A stretch of 6,713 bases of DNA, taken from NCBI GenBank assembly GCA_002501695.1, contig DANZ01000151.1, positions 509 to 7,221 of the forward strand, given 5' to 3'. Shown in pieces: positions 1-6,037 of the stretch. The DNA comes from Methanolobus sp. UBA474 (GTDB lineage: Archaea; Halobacteriota; Methanosarcinia; Methanosarcinales; Methanosarcinaceae). Position 1 is the first letter of the stretch. Each line of letters starts with the position of its first letter. The translations under genes were made by a program, and so were the position numbers. The notes under the pieces are model-generated. The model was given only the letters and a program-made list of their open reading frames with translations, was not told where the DNA came from and searched no databases.

Positions 1-155
1 AGAGGAAGCAGTGACTTTTTATCATGAAACTATCCTGCAACCTTGATGTATTCTTTTTAAGTATCAGTACAAAGCACAGTGAAGGTAAAATTAATTAAAA
101 GCATTATGGAACGGTTACAGGCTTCACGAGACTTCTATGGTTGAACAATTGACAG

Positions 156-183
156 GTTTGCAAAATAGATATGTCTTGCAAAC
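156..183. repeat. 8-bp inverted repeat, possible hairpin
   Basis: GTTTGCAA (156-163) and TTGCAAAC (176-183) are perfect complements with a 12-nt loop. No T run follows on either strand, so a terminator role is not supported. It may be a second 3' structure after mtaB or a protein-binding dyad. Confidence 0.4.
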
Positions 184-205
184 TTCAATAACCTTTTATT
201 TAGGT

Positions 206-312
206 ATCAAAACCTTACAGGAAATTTAATACTTGCACGAGGCCATAAGAGCGATTGTGGAGTTGGAGGTAGAATTGATGGCGAGGTGACGTTTTCCTGT
301 AAGGTTTATGAT
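206..312. repeat. Long inverted repeat downstream of mtaB
   Basis: AAACCTTACAGGAAA (210-224) is the exact reverse complement of 293-307. After one unpaired A (308) the match continues for four more bases (ATCA 206-209 with TGAT 309-312), 19 pairs in all. The 68-bp spacer contains GCCAT (242-246) and ATGGC (278-282), which can pair inside it. It could be a structured RNA in the mtaB 3' region or the ends of a small mobile element. Confidence 0.75.
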
Positions 313-350
313 CTTTATTGTGATGATCTGATGATTGTAAATAATGGGAA

Positions 351-374
351 GGAAGTTCCCATAAGGAAACTTCC
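351..374 (-). terminator. Putative terminator hairpin of the mtaC-mtaB operon
   Basis: GGAAGTT (351-357) and AACTTCC (368-374) form a perfect 7-bp stem, extendable by two G-C pairs past a bulged A to leave a 5-nt loop. It begins 14 bp after the mtaB stop codon. The sequence after it on the minus strand is only moderately T-rich (CCATTATTT), so it may stabilise the 3' end as much as terminate. Confidence 0.45.
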
Positions 375-388
375 GGTTCCTGCTACTT

Positions 389-1768
389 TTAGAGAGCGTA
401 GTTCTCTGGTTTGAATACCTTTACTTCTGCCTTGTATTTCTCCATGCAGTCGCTCATGAACTTCTCTGAGTCTGAGGTCAGAGCTGCGAGTTCTGCGGCT
501 GCCTTGTTGAGTGCATTGGTCTCGAACTTTGTCATCTCAAGACCTTCTGCGGACTTCAGCAGGTTGCAGCATTCTGTTGCAGCGTTCTTTGAACGGAGGT
601 AGATGTCGTTTCCGTCCTTGACGATTGCCTGTCCTACCTTGTATGCGTTGTCGTATGCAAGGATGTAGGACTGTGGGTCTCTGAACCTGTCGGATGCCAT
701 GAGCAGGTCCCTGAGGATCTTCTCATTGCCGGACTTGAGTGCAGTGTTCATGAGTGCACAGTCGTAGCTGAGAGACTCGGACCAGCACTGTACGGTTGTA
801 CCGCCGAACTCTGCGTGGTACTCGACGGACTCGTTGGACCACAGGTCACAGCACTGCATGATGAGGTTACCCATTACGTCAGAGTGTGCACAGGTTGATG
901 TCTTACCTTCGAAGGCCATTGGCATACCGGTGATTCCCTTGATTATGATGTTCTCATAACCGCAGTCCTTACCAGGTCCCTTTGCACCTGCTTCGTATCC
1001 GGAGAGTGTCCTTGCGCCTGCGAGTGACCTTGCAATGATCGCAAGGGTGTGTGCGAGGTTCTTGTCAAGGAGGCCGCCTGCAATGAACATTGCAGTGTTT
1101 GCCTGTGCACAGTCTGTGTCACCGGCCGGTGTCACATTCTTCTGCTGTGCGACCTTTGCAATGCCCTGCCAGAGGAATTCCATGTCCATGCTACCAAGGA
1201 CACCGATGGCGTAGAGCATACCCGGAACGTCGTTCCTGAGAACTGCGTAGTCGAAGATCTCCTTACCGCCCATTGATTCAATGGAGAGAAGGTCTGCGCC
1301 TGCATCTGCTACTGCTTCGAAGGATTCCATGACGACGTTGTACTTGTCGCCTCTGAGCTGAAGGAAGTCCTTGTTCTCCCTGACATCACCAGGGGTGTGC
1401 CTGAGTGCGCACTTGATACCATATTCCTCATGGTATTCTTCCATGATGGTCTTCTGTGCGTGTGCGACCTCTGCTCCCCAGGTCGGGTGGTTGGTCATCT
1501 GCTGGACGTGCTCTGTCTCAAGTACTACAGATGGGAATCCGACCTGGACCATCCTTGACATGATGTCCTTTGTGATCCTCTGGTACTCGTTGACGAGTTT
1601 CTCTTTTGTCTCTCCGGCTTCCGGCCTTGGAGCGTAGTTGACCTCGGCGGTTGTGTAACCTGCACCGATCTCCAGACCCAGACCTGCCTTTACAGGGCTC
1701 TTTGCACGACCAAATACCATCTCATCAGCATTGCTGTATGCCATTGTTGTGAATTTCTTGACTGCCAT
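389..1768 (-). CDS. mtaB: Methanol:corrinoid methyltransferase subunit MtaB
   Basis: Zinc enzyme that activates methanol and transfers its methyl group to the Co(I) corrinoid carried by MtaC, the first step of methanol-dependent methanogenesis; cytoplasmic, in complex with MtaC. The 459-residue product is close to the usual MtaB length of about 460. The three zinc ligands known for Methanosarcina barkeri MtaB (Glu164, Cys220, Cys269) fall at exactly the same numbers here: E164 in LLSIESMGG, C220 in AGDTDCAQ, C269 in GKDCGYEN. The ATG start is supported by GAGGTG six bases upstream and by this exact register. The gene begins 13 bp after the mtaC stop, in the standard mtaC-mtaB order, so the two are almost certainly one operon. 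No in-frame stop, frameshift or missing key residue is seen. Recognition is from family knowledge; function is secure, but which methanol isozyme it is cannot be told. Confidence 0.97.
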   Translation of the reverse strand: MAVKKFTTMAYSNADEMVFGRAKSPVKAGLGLEIGAGYTTAEVNYAPRPEAGETKEKLVNEYQRITKDIMSRMVQVGFPSVVLETEHVQQMTNHPTWGAEVAHAQKTIMEEYHEEYGIKCALRHTPGDVRENKDFLQLRGDKYNVVMESFEAVADAGADLLSIESMGGKEIFDYAVLRNDVPGMLYAIGVLGSMDMEFLWQGIAKVAQQKNVTPAGDTDCAQANTAMFIAGGLLDKNLAHTLAIIARSLAGARTLSGYEAGAKGPGKDCGYENIIIKGITGMPMAFEGKTSTCAHSDVMGNLIMQCCDLWSNESVEYHAEFGGTTVQCWSESLSYDCALMNTALKSGNEKILRDLLMASDRFRDPQSYILAYDNAYKVGQAIVKDGNDIYLRSKNAATECCNLLKSAEGLEMTKFETNALNKAAAELAALTSDSEKFMSDCMEKYKAEVKVFKPENYAL

Positions 1769-1774
1769 TTAGTT

Positions 1775-1780
1775 CACCTC
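1775..1780 (-). promoter_or_regulatory. Ribosome binding site of mtaB
   Basis: Reading the minus strand, GAGGTG stands six bases before the mtaB ATG, inside the 13-bp mtaC-mtaB gap. It fixes the mtaB start and shows that mtaB has its own translation initiation within the operon. Confidence 0.8.
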
Positions 1781-1781
1781 T

Positions 1782-2546
1782 TTAGTGTTTGTGGAAAATT
1801 GCTCTTAACTGTGCCAGGCCTTTTCCTGCCAGTATTGCATCTGCCATCTTTGGTGCATCTGCTGCTTCCTCGCCGTATACTCCAAGCTCGTAGGTTGAAA
1901 CGAAGTCCTGGTTGACCGCTCCGCCACCACACTGGAATGGCATCTTGATGCCTGCTTCGAGAAGCCTGTCGTTGACTTCTTTGAATGCGTACATTGTGGT
2001 TGTCATGAGCGCTGTACCTGTGAGCATCATTGGGCTCTCTTTCTTTACAGCTGCAATGACCTCGTCTACCGGGACGTCACGTCCAAGGTCGACAACTTCA
2101 TAGCCGTTTGCCCTGAGGAGCGCTGCTACGATCGACTTTCCTATGTCGTGAACGTCACCCTCGGCAACGTGAACAACTACCTTTCCTTTTGGCTTTGGTG
2201 ATGATCCTGCCTCTGCTTTACAGAACTCGATACCTTCAAGCATTGCATCTGCGGACATCATGACGTTTGGAAGGAAGATTACACCCTGGTCGTAAAGTTC
2301 TGTGACGACTTTCATACCGACCATGAGCGCATCATCGATAAGGGCTATTGGCTCTTTTCCGGCTGCAATTGCTGCCTCGAGACCCTCGATAACATCATCC
2401 TCTTCACCCTCAAAGATCGCCTCAGCGATCGCACGGTAGATCTCATCCTTAGGATAGAGTTCCGCTGCTGCGTCTTCAGGGGTCATTGATTTTTCCATCT
2501 TAACATTGTATCTTATGAGGATACCTTCTTTGTCTACTATTAACAA
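1782..2546 (-). CDS. mtaC: Methanol corrinoid protein MtaC
   Basis: Corrinoid-carrying subunit of the methanol methyltransferase; it accepts the methyl group from MtaB on Co(I) and passes it to coenzyme M through MtaA. Length is 254 residues against about 258 in known MtaC. An N-terminal helical domain (about 35-115, including LIDDALMVGM and LPNVMMSADAM) is followed by a Rossmann-like B12-binding domain (about 120-254). The cobalt-ligating histidine is H133 in the DVHDIGK motif; the later cobalamin contacts TGTALMTTT (177-185) and CGGGAV (206-211) are intact. The start is TTG. It is preferred over Met17 because GGAGGT lies six bases upstream and because the stretch before RYNV is needed to match the family N-terminus. 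mtaC is first in the operon with mtaB 13 bp downstream, and it sits behind a long, promoter-rich leader. Function is secure. Confidence 0.97.
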   Translation of the reverse strand: MLIVDKEGILIRYNVKMEKSMTPEDAAAELYPKDEIYRAIAEAIFEGEEDDVIEGLEAAIAAGKEPIALIDDALMVGMKVVTELYDQGVIFLPNVMMSADAMLEGIEFCKAEAGSSPKPKGKVVVHVAEGDVHDIGKSIVAALLRANGYEVVDLGRDVPVDEVIAAVKKESPMMLTGTALMTTTMYAFKEVNDRLLEAGIKMPFQCGGGAVNQDFVSTYELGVYGEEAADAPKMADAILAGKGLAQLRAIFHKH

Positions 2547-2552
2547 TTCTAT

Positions 2553-2558
2553 ACCTCC
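2553..2558 (-). promoter_or_regulatory. Ribosome binding site deciding the TTG start of mtaC
   Basis: On the minus strand the sequence GAAGGAGGTATAGAATTG places a full GGAGGT six bases before TTG. No ATG is available at this spacing, so this site decides the non-ATG start of mtaC. Confidence 0.85.
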
Positions 2559-2596
2559 TTCAATTTATTGATCTATTAGCTGAGCCTGAATCAAGC

Positions 2597-2613
2597 TCAA
2601 TCCAATCTACACA
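2597..2613 (-). promoter_or_regulatory. 17-nt motif shared with the PAS gene upstream region (copy 1)
   Basis: TCAATCCAATCTACACA on the plus strand (TGTGTAGATTGGATTGA in the direction of the genes), about 50 bp before the mtaC start and downstream of the tandem TATA boxes, so probably transcribed. It has one mismatch to the copy at 6067-6083, and weaker similarity continues on both sides. Confidence 0.5.
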
Positions 2614-2615
2614 AT

Positions 2616-2632
2616 AGGTCCGTCTTGAACCT
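2616..2632 (-). promoter_or_regulatory. Small leader hairpin next to an upstream GGAGGT
   Basis: In the minus-strand transcript AGGTTC and GGACCT can pair (six pairs, one G-U) around the loop AAGAC. The 5' arm overlaps an extra GGAGGT (2629-2634) that has no start codon at usable spacing. It may be a regulatory element of the mtaC leader; the structure is predicted by eye only. Confidence 0.3.
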
Positions 2633-2655
2633 CCTTACGCAAAATTATATTATAC

Positions 2656-2663
2656 TATATAAA
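2656..2663 (-). promoter_or_regulatory. Candidate TATA box of mtaC (proximal)
   Basis: TTTATATA on the minus strand, a textbook archaeal TATA box. Initiation about 25 nt downstream would fall near 2630 and give a leader of roughly 85 nt. An identical octamer lies 30 bp upstream, so this may be one of two tandem promoters. Confidence 0.5.
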
Positions 2664-2685
2664 CCCAGCGGAAGGTCAACACCTA

Positions 2686-2693
2686 TATATAAA
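2686..2693 (-). promoter_or_regulatory. Candidate TATA box of mtaC (distal of a tandem pair)
   Basis: TTTATATA on the minus strand within ACCTTTATATATAGGT, itself nearly palindromic. It is exactly 30 bp upstream of the proximal identical octamer. Initiation would fall near 2660, giving a leader of about 115 nt. Confidence 0.45.
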
Positions 2694-2974
2694 GGTATCT
2701 AATCTGTGCAATTATCTTTATTTAGGAGTGCTTTGATAAAAAATGTCTCTGTATGGCGTATTTTTCCTTTCTTTTTTCCAACACTCTAGAATTGGTTCTT
2801 TTCTACACGCAATCCTTTTATATTACTAATTTACCTCCTGTTTTTGATTTAAATATATAAAATAATGTATTGTTGATTATATCCTATCTTCTATCATATA
2901 CTAGTAATCGTTCTCCAACTGCTGTTTTATAACTGCACTTGTTTTTAAGGTTGCAGATATGTGGTGATTCTGGA

Positions 2975-2997
2975 GAAACGCTTATATAGCGGCTTTC
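2975..2997 (-). promoter_or_regulatory. TATA-like sequence inside a dyad
   Basis: The minus strand reads CGCTATATAAGCG, a TATA-like core between 4-bp GC-rich arms (CGCT/AGCG), with further GAAA/TTTC arms outside (2975-2978 and 2994-2997). It could be the furthest upstream mtaC promoter, giving a leader of more than 400 nt, or a regulator-binding dyad overlapping a TATA box. Because the core is symmetric, direction cannot be assigned firmly. Confidence 0.35.
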
Positions 2998-3063
2998 ATC
3001 TCTTCATTTTCTCCTGCAAAAAAGAATTTATCAAACATCTAAATCAATAGCATGTTCCCAGAA

Positions 3064-3098
3064 CAAAAAAGCAATAGTTAATAAAAGGTGAACAAAAG
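3064..3098 (-). terminator. Possible oligo-T terminator of the PAS protein gene
   Basis: Within about 55 nt after the PAS gene stop, the minus strand carries several T runs (TTTT near 3094-3097 and 3083-3086, and TTTTTT at 3065-3070). Oligo-T tracts are the usual archaeal intrinsic termination signal. A 5-bp dyad, TGTTC-CCA-GAACA (3053-3065), follows directly. No strong hairpin precedes the T runs. Confidence 0.3.
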
Positions 3099-3115
3099 AT
3101 AAGTCATCTAAGTTA

Positions 3116-5911
3116 TCAAAGTTCTGTTCTTGAAAGGCATATTACAACTTTTCGTTCATCCATCTGCCCCATAGTGCACCTTGTTTCCGCAGGAATGATC
3201 TTTTTTGACCTTGCCTCAAATGGAATATTGTGTACGGACAGCCTGCCCGAGACCATGCCGGCAATGATAGGGGCAACCTCAAGCAATTGATTTTGCGGAT
3301 GCAGTTTTAAAATGTTCATGCCTTTCAGCTCTTCCTCTGTGTAACCCAGGCATTCGCAGGCAAAAGGATTTATGTGGAGTATGCATCCATCGCTATCTAT
3401 AACGAATACTATCTCCTCCAACGCTTCAAAAATGACCTTCAGATTCCTCAAGTCCTTATGGACGTCCACCTGTTCCCTCATGCGCCCGATCAGGGGACCT
3501 GCCTGTGCAGCAATCGTTTCAAGAGTGTTGCGGGTGCTGAACGGGATCTCAAAAGAGCTGTGGGATGCAAGCATCATTATGGCTACCGTTTCTTCACCAT
3601 GTTTTATCGGTATTATTGCCGTGGCTTCCAGCTTCTCATTGATCGGCTTATTGCCGGGTATCATCGCATTGAGCTCATAGTACCTGGTATAGAGAGGATA
3701 TCCTGTCATTAGTACCCTTCTATGGATAGAACCGGCCGGGTGATGTCTCCTGCAGCTGATAAACTCCTGAGAGAAACCTTTGTGGACTACAAGGTTCAGG
3801 TCGCCAGTAGATTCATCAATAAGATACAGGGCCCCGGAGTCCATATTTTCGGTCTGGGTGGCGAACTCCAGCAACTGATGGAACATGTCTCCCGGGTCAC
3901 CGACATGAGTGAAAAGCTCTCCGGGCTCGGATATAATATGCATGAAATTTTTCACATTCTTGCGCTCTGTTATATCGACCACGATACCCTGCACGTACTC
4001 TACATTCCCATCGATGTCGCGCTTGATGACCGATCTCTCATCAACCCACCGCACTTCTCCTGTACTCGTAAGTATACGGTATTCATAGGACAGGTTTTCT
4101 ATATCCCTGGACCATAGCTCTGTTTCTGTAGAGAGCCTTTTAATGTCCGAGGGATGTACCATCGAGCCATAATGCAACCTGCCGGATATGAAGTCCTCAG
4201 CATTATACCCAAATTGCGATATGTTCTCGGATACGAATTCCACAGGCCAGTCATCTTCAGGCCTCCAGAAAAATATGATCGCAGGACTGCTTTTTATCAC
4301 AGATTCCATTATCTTCAGTACTTCTATCAGCTCCAGTAACTTCTTCTCCTTGTTCTTCTGATATGTGATATCCCTGATAATGGACATGACTGCGGGTTTT
4401 CCGTTATGTTCTATGACAGAGGAGTTGATCTCTGCCGGAGTGTTGGTACCTTCCTTTGAAAGCAGTTCTATCTCATACTTAAGAGGCGTGTCACGGTTCT
4501 TCTCTATGCTTCTGCTGAACCTTTTCATCACCACGCGCTTATAATCCGGCGGAAGGAAATCCTCAAAGGGCCTTCTGAGCAGCTCTTCTTTAGAAAAGCC
4601 GCTTATCTCGCAGAACTTCATGTTTGCGAACACCAGCACATCATCCTGCACAATTATGATACCATCGTTACCTTTTTCAACAAGGGTGGAGTATTTTTTC
4701 TCCGAATCCCGAAGTTCTGCTTCTGTGCGTTTTCTTTCCGAGATATCCCTTATGCTCATCATTACCGAAGGCTGCCCTTCATGAGTGATGAACGAAAGGC
4801 CAACCTCGGCAGGCAGAAGCGATCCGTTCTTTGTGATGAACTCTACCTCATTATTATGGCGAAGACTATGCATGTCCCTGAGGACTTTCCTGAACCTGCC
4901 AGAGAGCATCCGGTGATAGATGCCATGAACATATTCCATTAACTGCCTGTTTGCCAGCTCTTCCCGGGAATAGCCTGTAAGCTCTGAGAACTTACGGTTC
5001 GTAAACCTCAGTATCCCATCGTGGATTATAACAATGCCGTCGTTACTCTCCTCAACAAGCGTGGAATACTTCTCACGGGATGCCTTGAGCTGAGCCTCAG
5101 CAAGTTTACGCTCTCCTATGTCCCTTATGTTCAGCATTATGGAAGGCTTTTCTTCATATTCGATATATGAAAAACTGATCTCCGCAGGGAAAATATTACC
5201 TGTTTTTGTGAGTAATTCCACTTCATTGTTGCGGCCGGGACTTTTCCTGTCCCTTGAAACCTTTTTAAGCCTCTTGGATACCATGCGCTTATACGTTTCA
5301 GGCAAATGGTCCATGAACTCCCTGCCAATATTCTCCTCCTTTGAATGGCCGGTCATCTCACAGAACCTGGAATTAACGGATCTGCACATACCATCCTGCA
5401 GGATAACAATGCCATCATTGCCTTGTTCCACCAGATCGGAGTAACTCATGCCGCAGATGCAATGCTCAGGGTTTTTATGAGGCTCTGTGGCCGTTTCAAG
5501 TATTAGCAGAATACTCCGGCCGTATATTGAGGCGGGTAGATCCCGGACAGAAGCTAAAAGTGTTCTGTCCCCATCACAGGAGCTACAGGATACCTTAAAG
5601 TTATCATGATCATTGTTGCCGTTGAGGGTGTCTTCAAGCAGTGCCTCCATTTTCGGTATATTCCATTGAGCTCCTCTGATCTCAAATAGCGGGTTTCCCA
5701 GGATCTTCTCAGGAGTGGTCATGAAAAAGTTGCAAAGTGACTGGTTCGCGTAGACGATACGCAGGGTGCTATCCAGTACAGCAAGAGGTTGTGGTATCGC
5801 ATCAGCGACAGCCATGAAAAAGCCATCTTTTCCGCTAAAAAGATTGCCCTCCTGCCAGTCCGGCTCTAATATGCCCGAGCTCAGGCTCCTGTCAGATGCA
5901 TTTGCTTCCAC
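3116..5911 (-). CDS. Soluble multi-PAS/GAF sensory protein without kinase domain
   Basis: A 931-residue protein of sensor modules only: PAS1 (about 31-140), three near-identical-length PAS/PAC repeats (157-281, 282-406, 407-522), PAS5 (535-655, with the FGYNAEDF and VHPSDIKR patterns and ending DITERK), GAF (about 660-812), and PAS6 (820-925). The chain stops six residues after PAS6. There is no HisKA, HATPase, GGDEF, receiver or DNA-binding domain, and no membrane segment or signal peptide, so it is cytoplasmic. Methanosarcinales encode many PAS/GAF proteins, usually ending in a histidine kinase; two heme/redox sensors of this class (MsmS, RdmS) act on methyltransferase genes. Cysteine pairs C109/C112 and C151/C153, and C720 with H723/H724 in the GAF, could be redox or heme sites (inference). 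The start is uncertain: the GTG used here has no nearby ribosome binding site, and GGAG lies about 33 bp upstream. Its position between two mtaC genes suggests methanol-linked sensing. Ligand and output are unknown. Confidence 0.85.
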   Translation of the reverse strand: MEANASDRSLSSGILEPDWQEGNLFSGKDGFFMAVADAIPQPLAVLDSTLRIVYANQSLCNFFMTTPEKILGNPLFEIRGAQWNIPKMEALLEDTLNGNNDHDNFKVSCSSCDGDRTLLASVRDLPASIYGRSILLILETATEPHKNPEHCICGMSYSDLVEQGNDGIVILQDGMCRSVNSRFCEMTGHSKEENIGREFMDHLPETYKRMVSKRLKKVSRDRKSPGRNNEVELLTKTGNIFPAEISFSYIEYEEKPSIMLNIRDIGERKLAEAQLKASREKYSTLVEESNDGIVIIHDGILRFTNRKFSELTGYSREELANRQLMEYVHGIYHRMLSGRFRKVLRDMHSLRHNNEVEFITKNGSLLPAEVGLSFITHEGQPSVMMSIRDISERKRTEAELRDSEKKYSTLVEKGNDGIIIVQDDVLVFANMKFCEISGFSKEELLRRPFEDFLPPDYKRVVMKRFSRSIEKNRDTPLKYEIELLSKEGTNTPAEINSSVIEHNGKPAVMSIIRDITYQKNKEKKLLELIEVLKIMESVIKSSPAIIFFWRPEDDWPVEFVSENISQFGYNAEDFISGRLHYGSMVHPSDIKRLSTETELWSRDIENLSYEYRILTSTGEVRWVDERSVIKRDIDGNVEYVQGIVVDITERKNVKNFMHIISEPGELFTHVGDPGDMFHQLLEFATQTENMDSGALYLIDESTGDLNLVVHKGFSQEFISCRRHHPAGSIHRRVLMTGYPLYTRYYELNAMIPGNKPINEKLEATAIIPIKHGEETVAIMMLASHSSFEIPFSTRNTLETIAAQAGPLIGRMREQVDVHKDLRNLKVIFEALEEIVFVIDSDGCILHINPFACECLGYTEEELKGMNILKLHPQNQLLEVAPIIAGMVSGRLSVHNIPFEARSKKIIPAETRCTMGQMDERKVVICLSRTEL
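4346..5443 (-). repeat. Three tandem PAS/PAC repeats inside the sensory protein
   Basis: Residues 157-281, 282-406 and 407-522 are copies of one PAS/PAC unit with an exact 125-residue period. Each begins YS(D/T)LVE.(G/S)NDGI, continues with an (R/K)F.E(M/L/I)(T/S)G(H/Y/F)S(R/K)EE block and a (V/I)E(L/F)(L/I)(S/T)K.G...PAE block, and ends (I/N)IRDI. The copies are diverged but collinear, which indicates internal duplication. PAS1, PAS5 and PAS6 are of different subtypes and do not belong to this set. Confidence 0.85.
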
Positions 5912-5940
5912 ATATGCGCTGTTTTTGGAACTGATAGCAC

Positions 5941-5950
5941 CATCTCCTTT
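5941..5950 (-). promoter_or_regulatory. Isolated ribosome binding site upstream of the PAS gene
   Basis: The minus strand reads AAAGGAGATGG. The GGAG is a good Shine-Dalgarno core, but the nearest ATG (5941-5943) is too close and out of frame with the PAS protein; it opens only a 20-codon frame ending at 5881. The PAS frame itself is open back to the stop at 5963-5965 but has no ATG, GTG or TTG before the GTG at 5909-5911. The true start is therefore unsettled. Confidence 0.4.
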
Positions 5951-6029
5951 TTCTGCTCTTTCTTAGCTGTCTTTCTGGCTCACTTAAAATTTATTTAGCC
6001 AAAAAGAGAGATTAAATACTAGGTAAACA

Positions 6030-6037
6030 AATATAAG
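6030..6037 (-). promoter_or_regulatory. Candidate TATA box of the PAS gene
   Basis: CTTATATT on the minus strand, about 120 bp before the assigned start codon, would give a leader of roughly 95 nt. It overlaps the proximal arm of the 14-bp inverted repeat, so a protein binding that arm could block or position the transcription machinery. This is weaker than the TATA boxes upstream of mtaC. Confidence 0.3.

Larger units (their letters stand above)
1..388. other. Non-coding region downstream of mtaB
   Basis: No gene could be supported on either strand; only frames of about 25 codons or fewer without well-placed ribosome binding sites were noticed. The region is AT-rich at the left and holds three inverted repeats, at 156-183, 206-312 and 351-374, described separately. 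A GGAGGTAGAATTGATG string at 265-280 on the plus strand looks like a translation start, but the frame stops after three codons. Confidence 0.7.
2547..3115 (-). other. Non-coding mtaC upstream region (promoters and leader)
   Basis: A 569-bp gap between the PAS protein gene and mtaC with no credible gene on either strand. It is strongly AT-rich compared with the flanking genes. On the minus strand it holds TATA-like boxes at 2979-2991, 2848-2865, 2686-2693 and 2656-2663, and three GGAGGT sequences (2833-2838, 2629-2634, 2553-2558) of which only the last precedes a gene. It also holds a small hairpin (2616-2632), a dyad just before the ribosome binding site (2560-2571), and a 17-nt motif (2597-2613) that recurs upstream of the PAS gene. 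mta operons of Methanosarcina are known to have long untranslated leaders with regulated transcription, and this layout fits. Which TATA box is used cannot be decided from sequence. Confidence 0.75.

Noticed and set aside
24..98. Plus-strand 24-codon frame at the left edge
   Set aside because: No well-placed ribosome binding site and no recognisable sequence.
265..289. GGAGGTAGAATTGATG, resembling the mtaC start region
   Set aside because: The frame ends after three codons (ATG GCG AGG TGA) and nothing downstream continues as MtaC in another frame; kept only as a remark.
1912..2103. Plus-strand 63-codon frame that resembles another at 6268-6459
   Set aside because: The two small frames resemble each other only because they lie antisense to the same conserved part of the two MtaC paralogues; this is a shadow, not a conserved gene pair.
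2743..2829. Plus-strand 28-codon hydrophobic frame with AGGAG 14 nt upstream
   Set aside because: Spacing to the ATG is too long, codons are those expected of AT-rich non-coding DNA, and it is antisense to the mtaC leader; not enough to call a gene.
3374..4117. Several plus-strand frames of 100-131 codons across the PAS gene
   Set aside because: They are antisense to the GAF, PAS5 and PAS6 coding sequence, lack recognisable domains, and the minus frame is continuous with clear PAS/PAC motifs.
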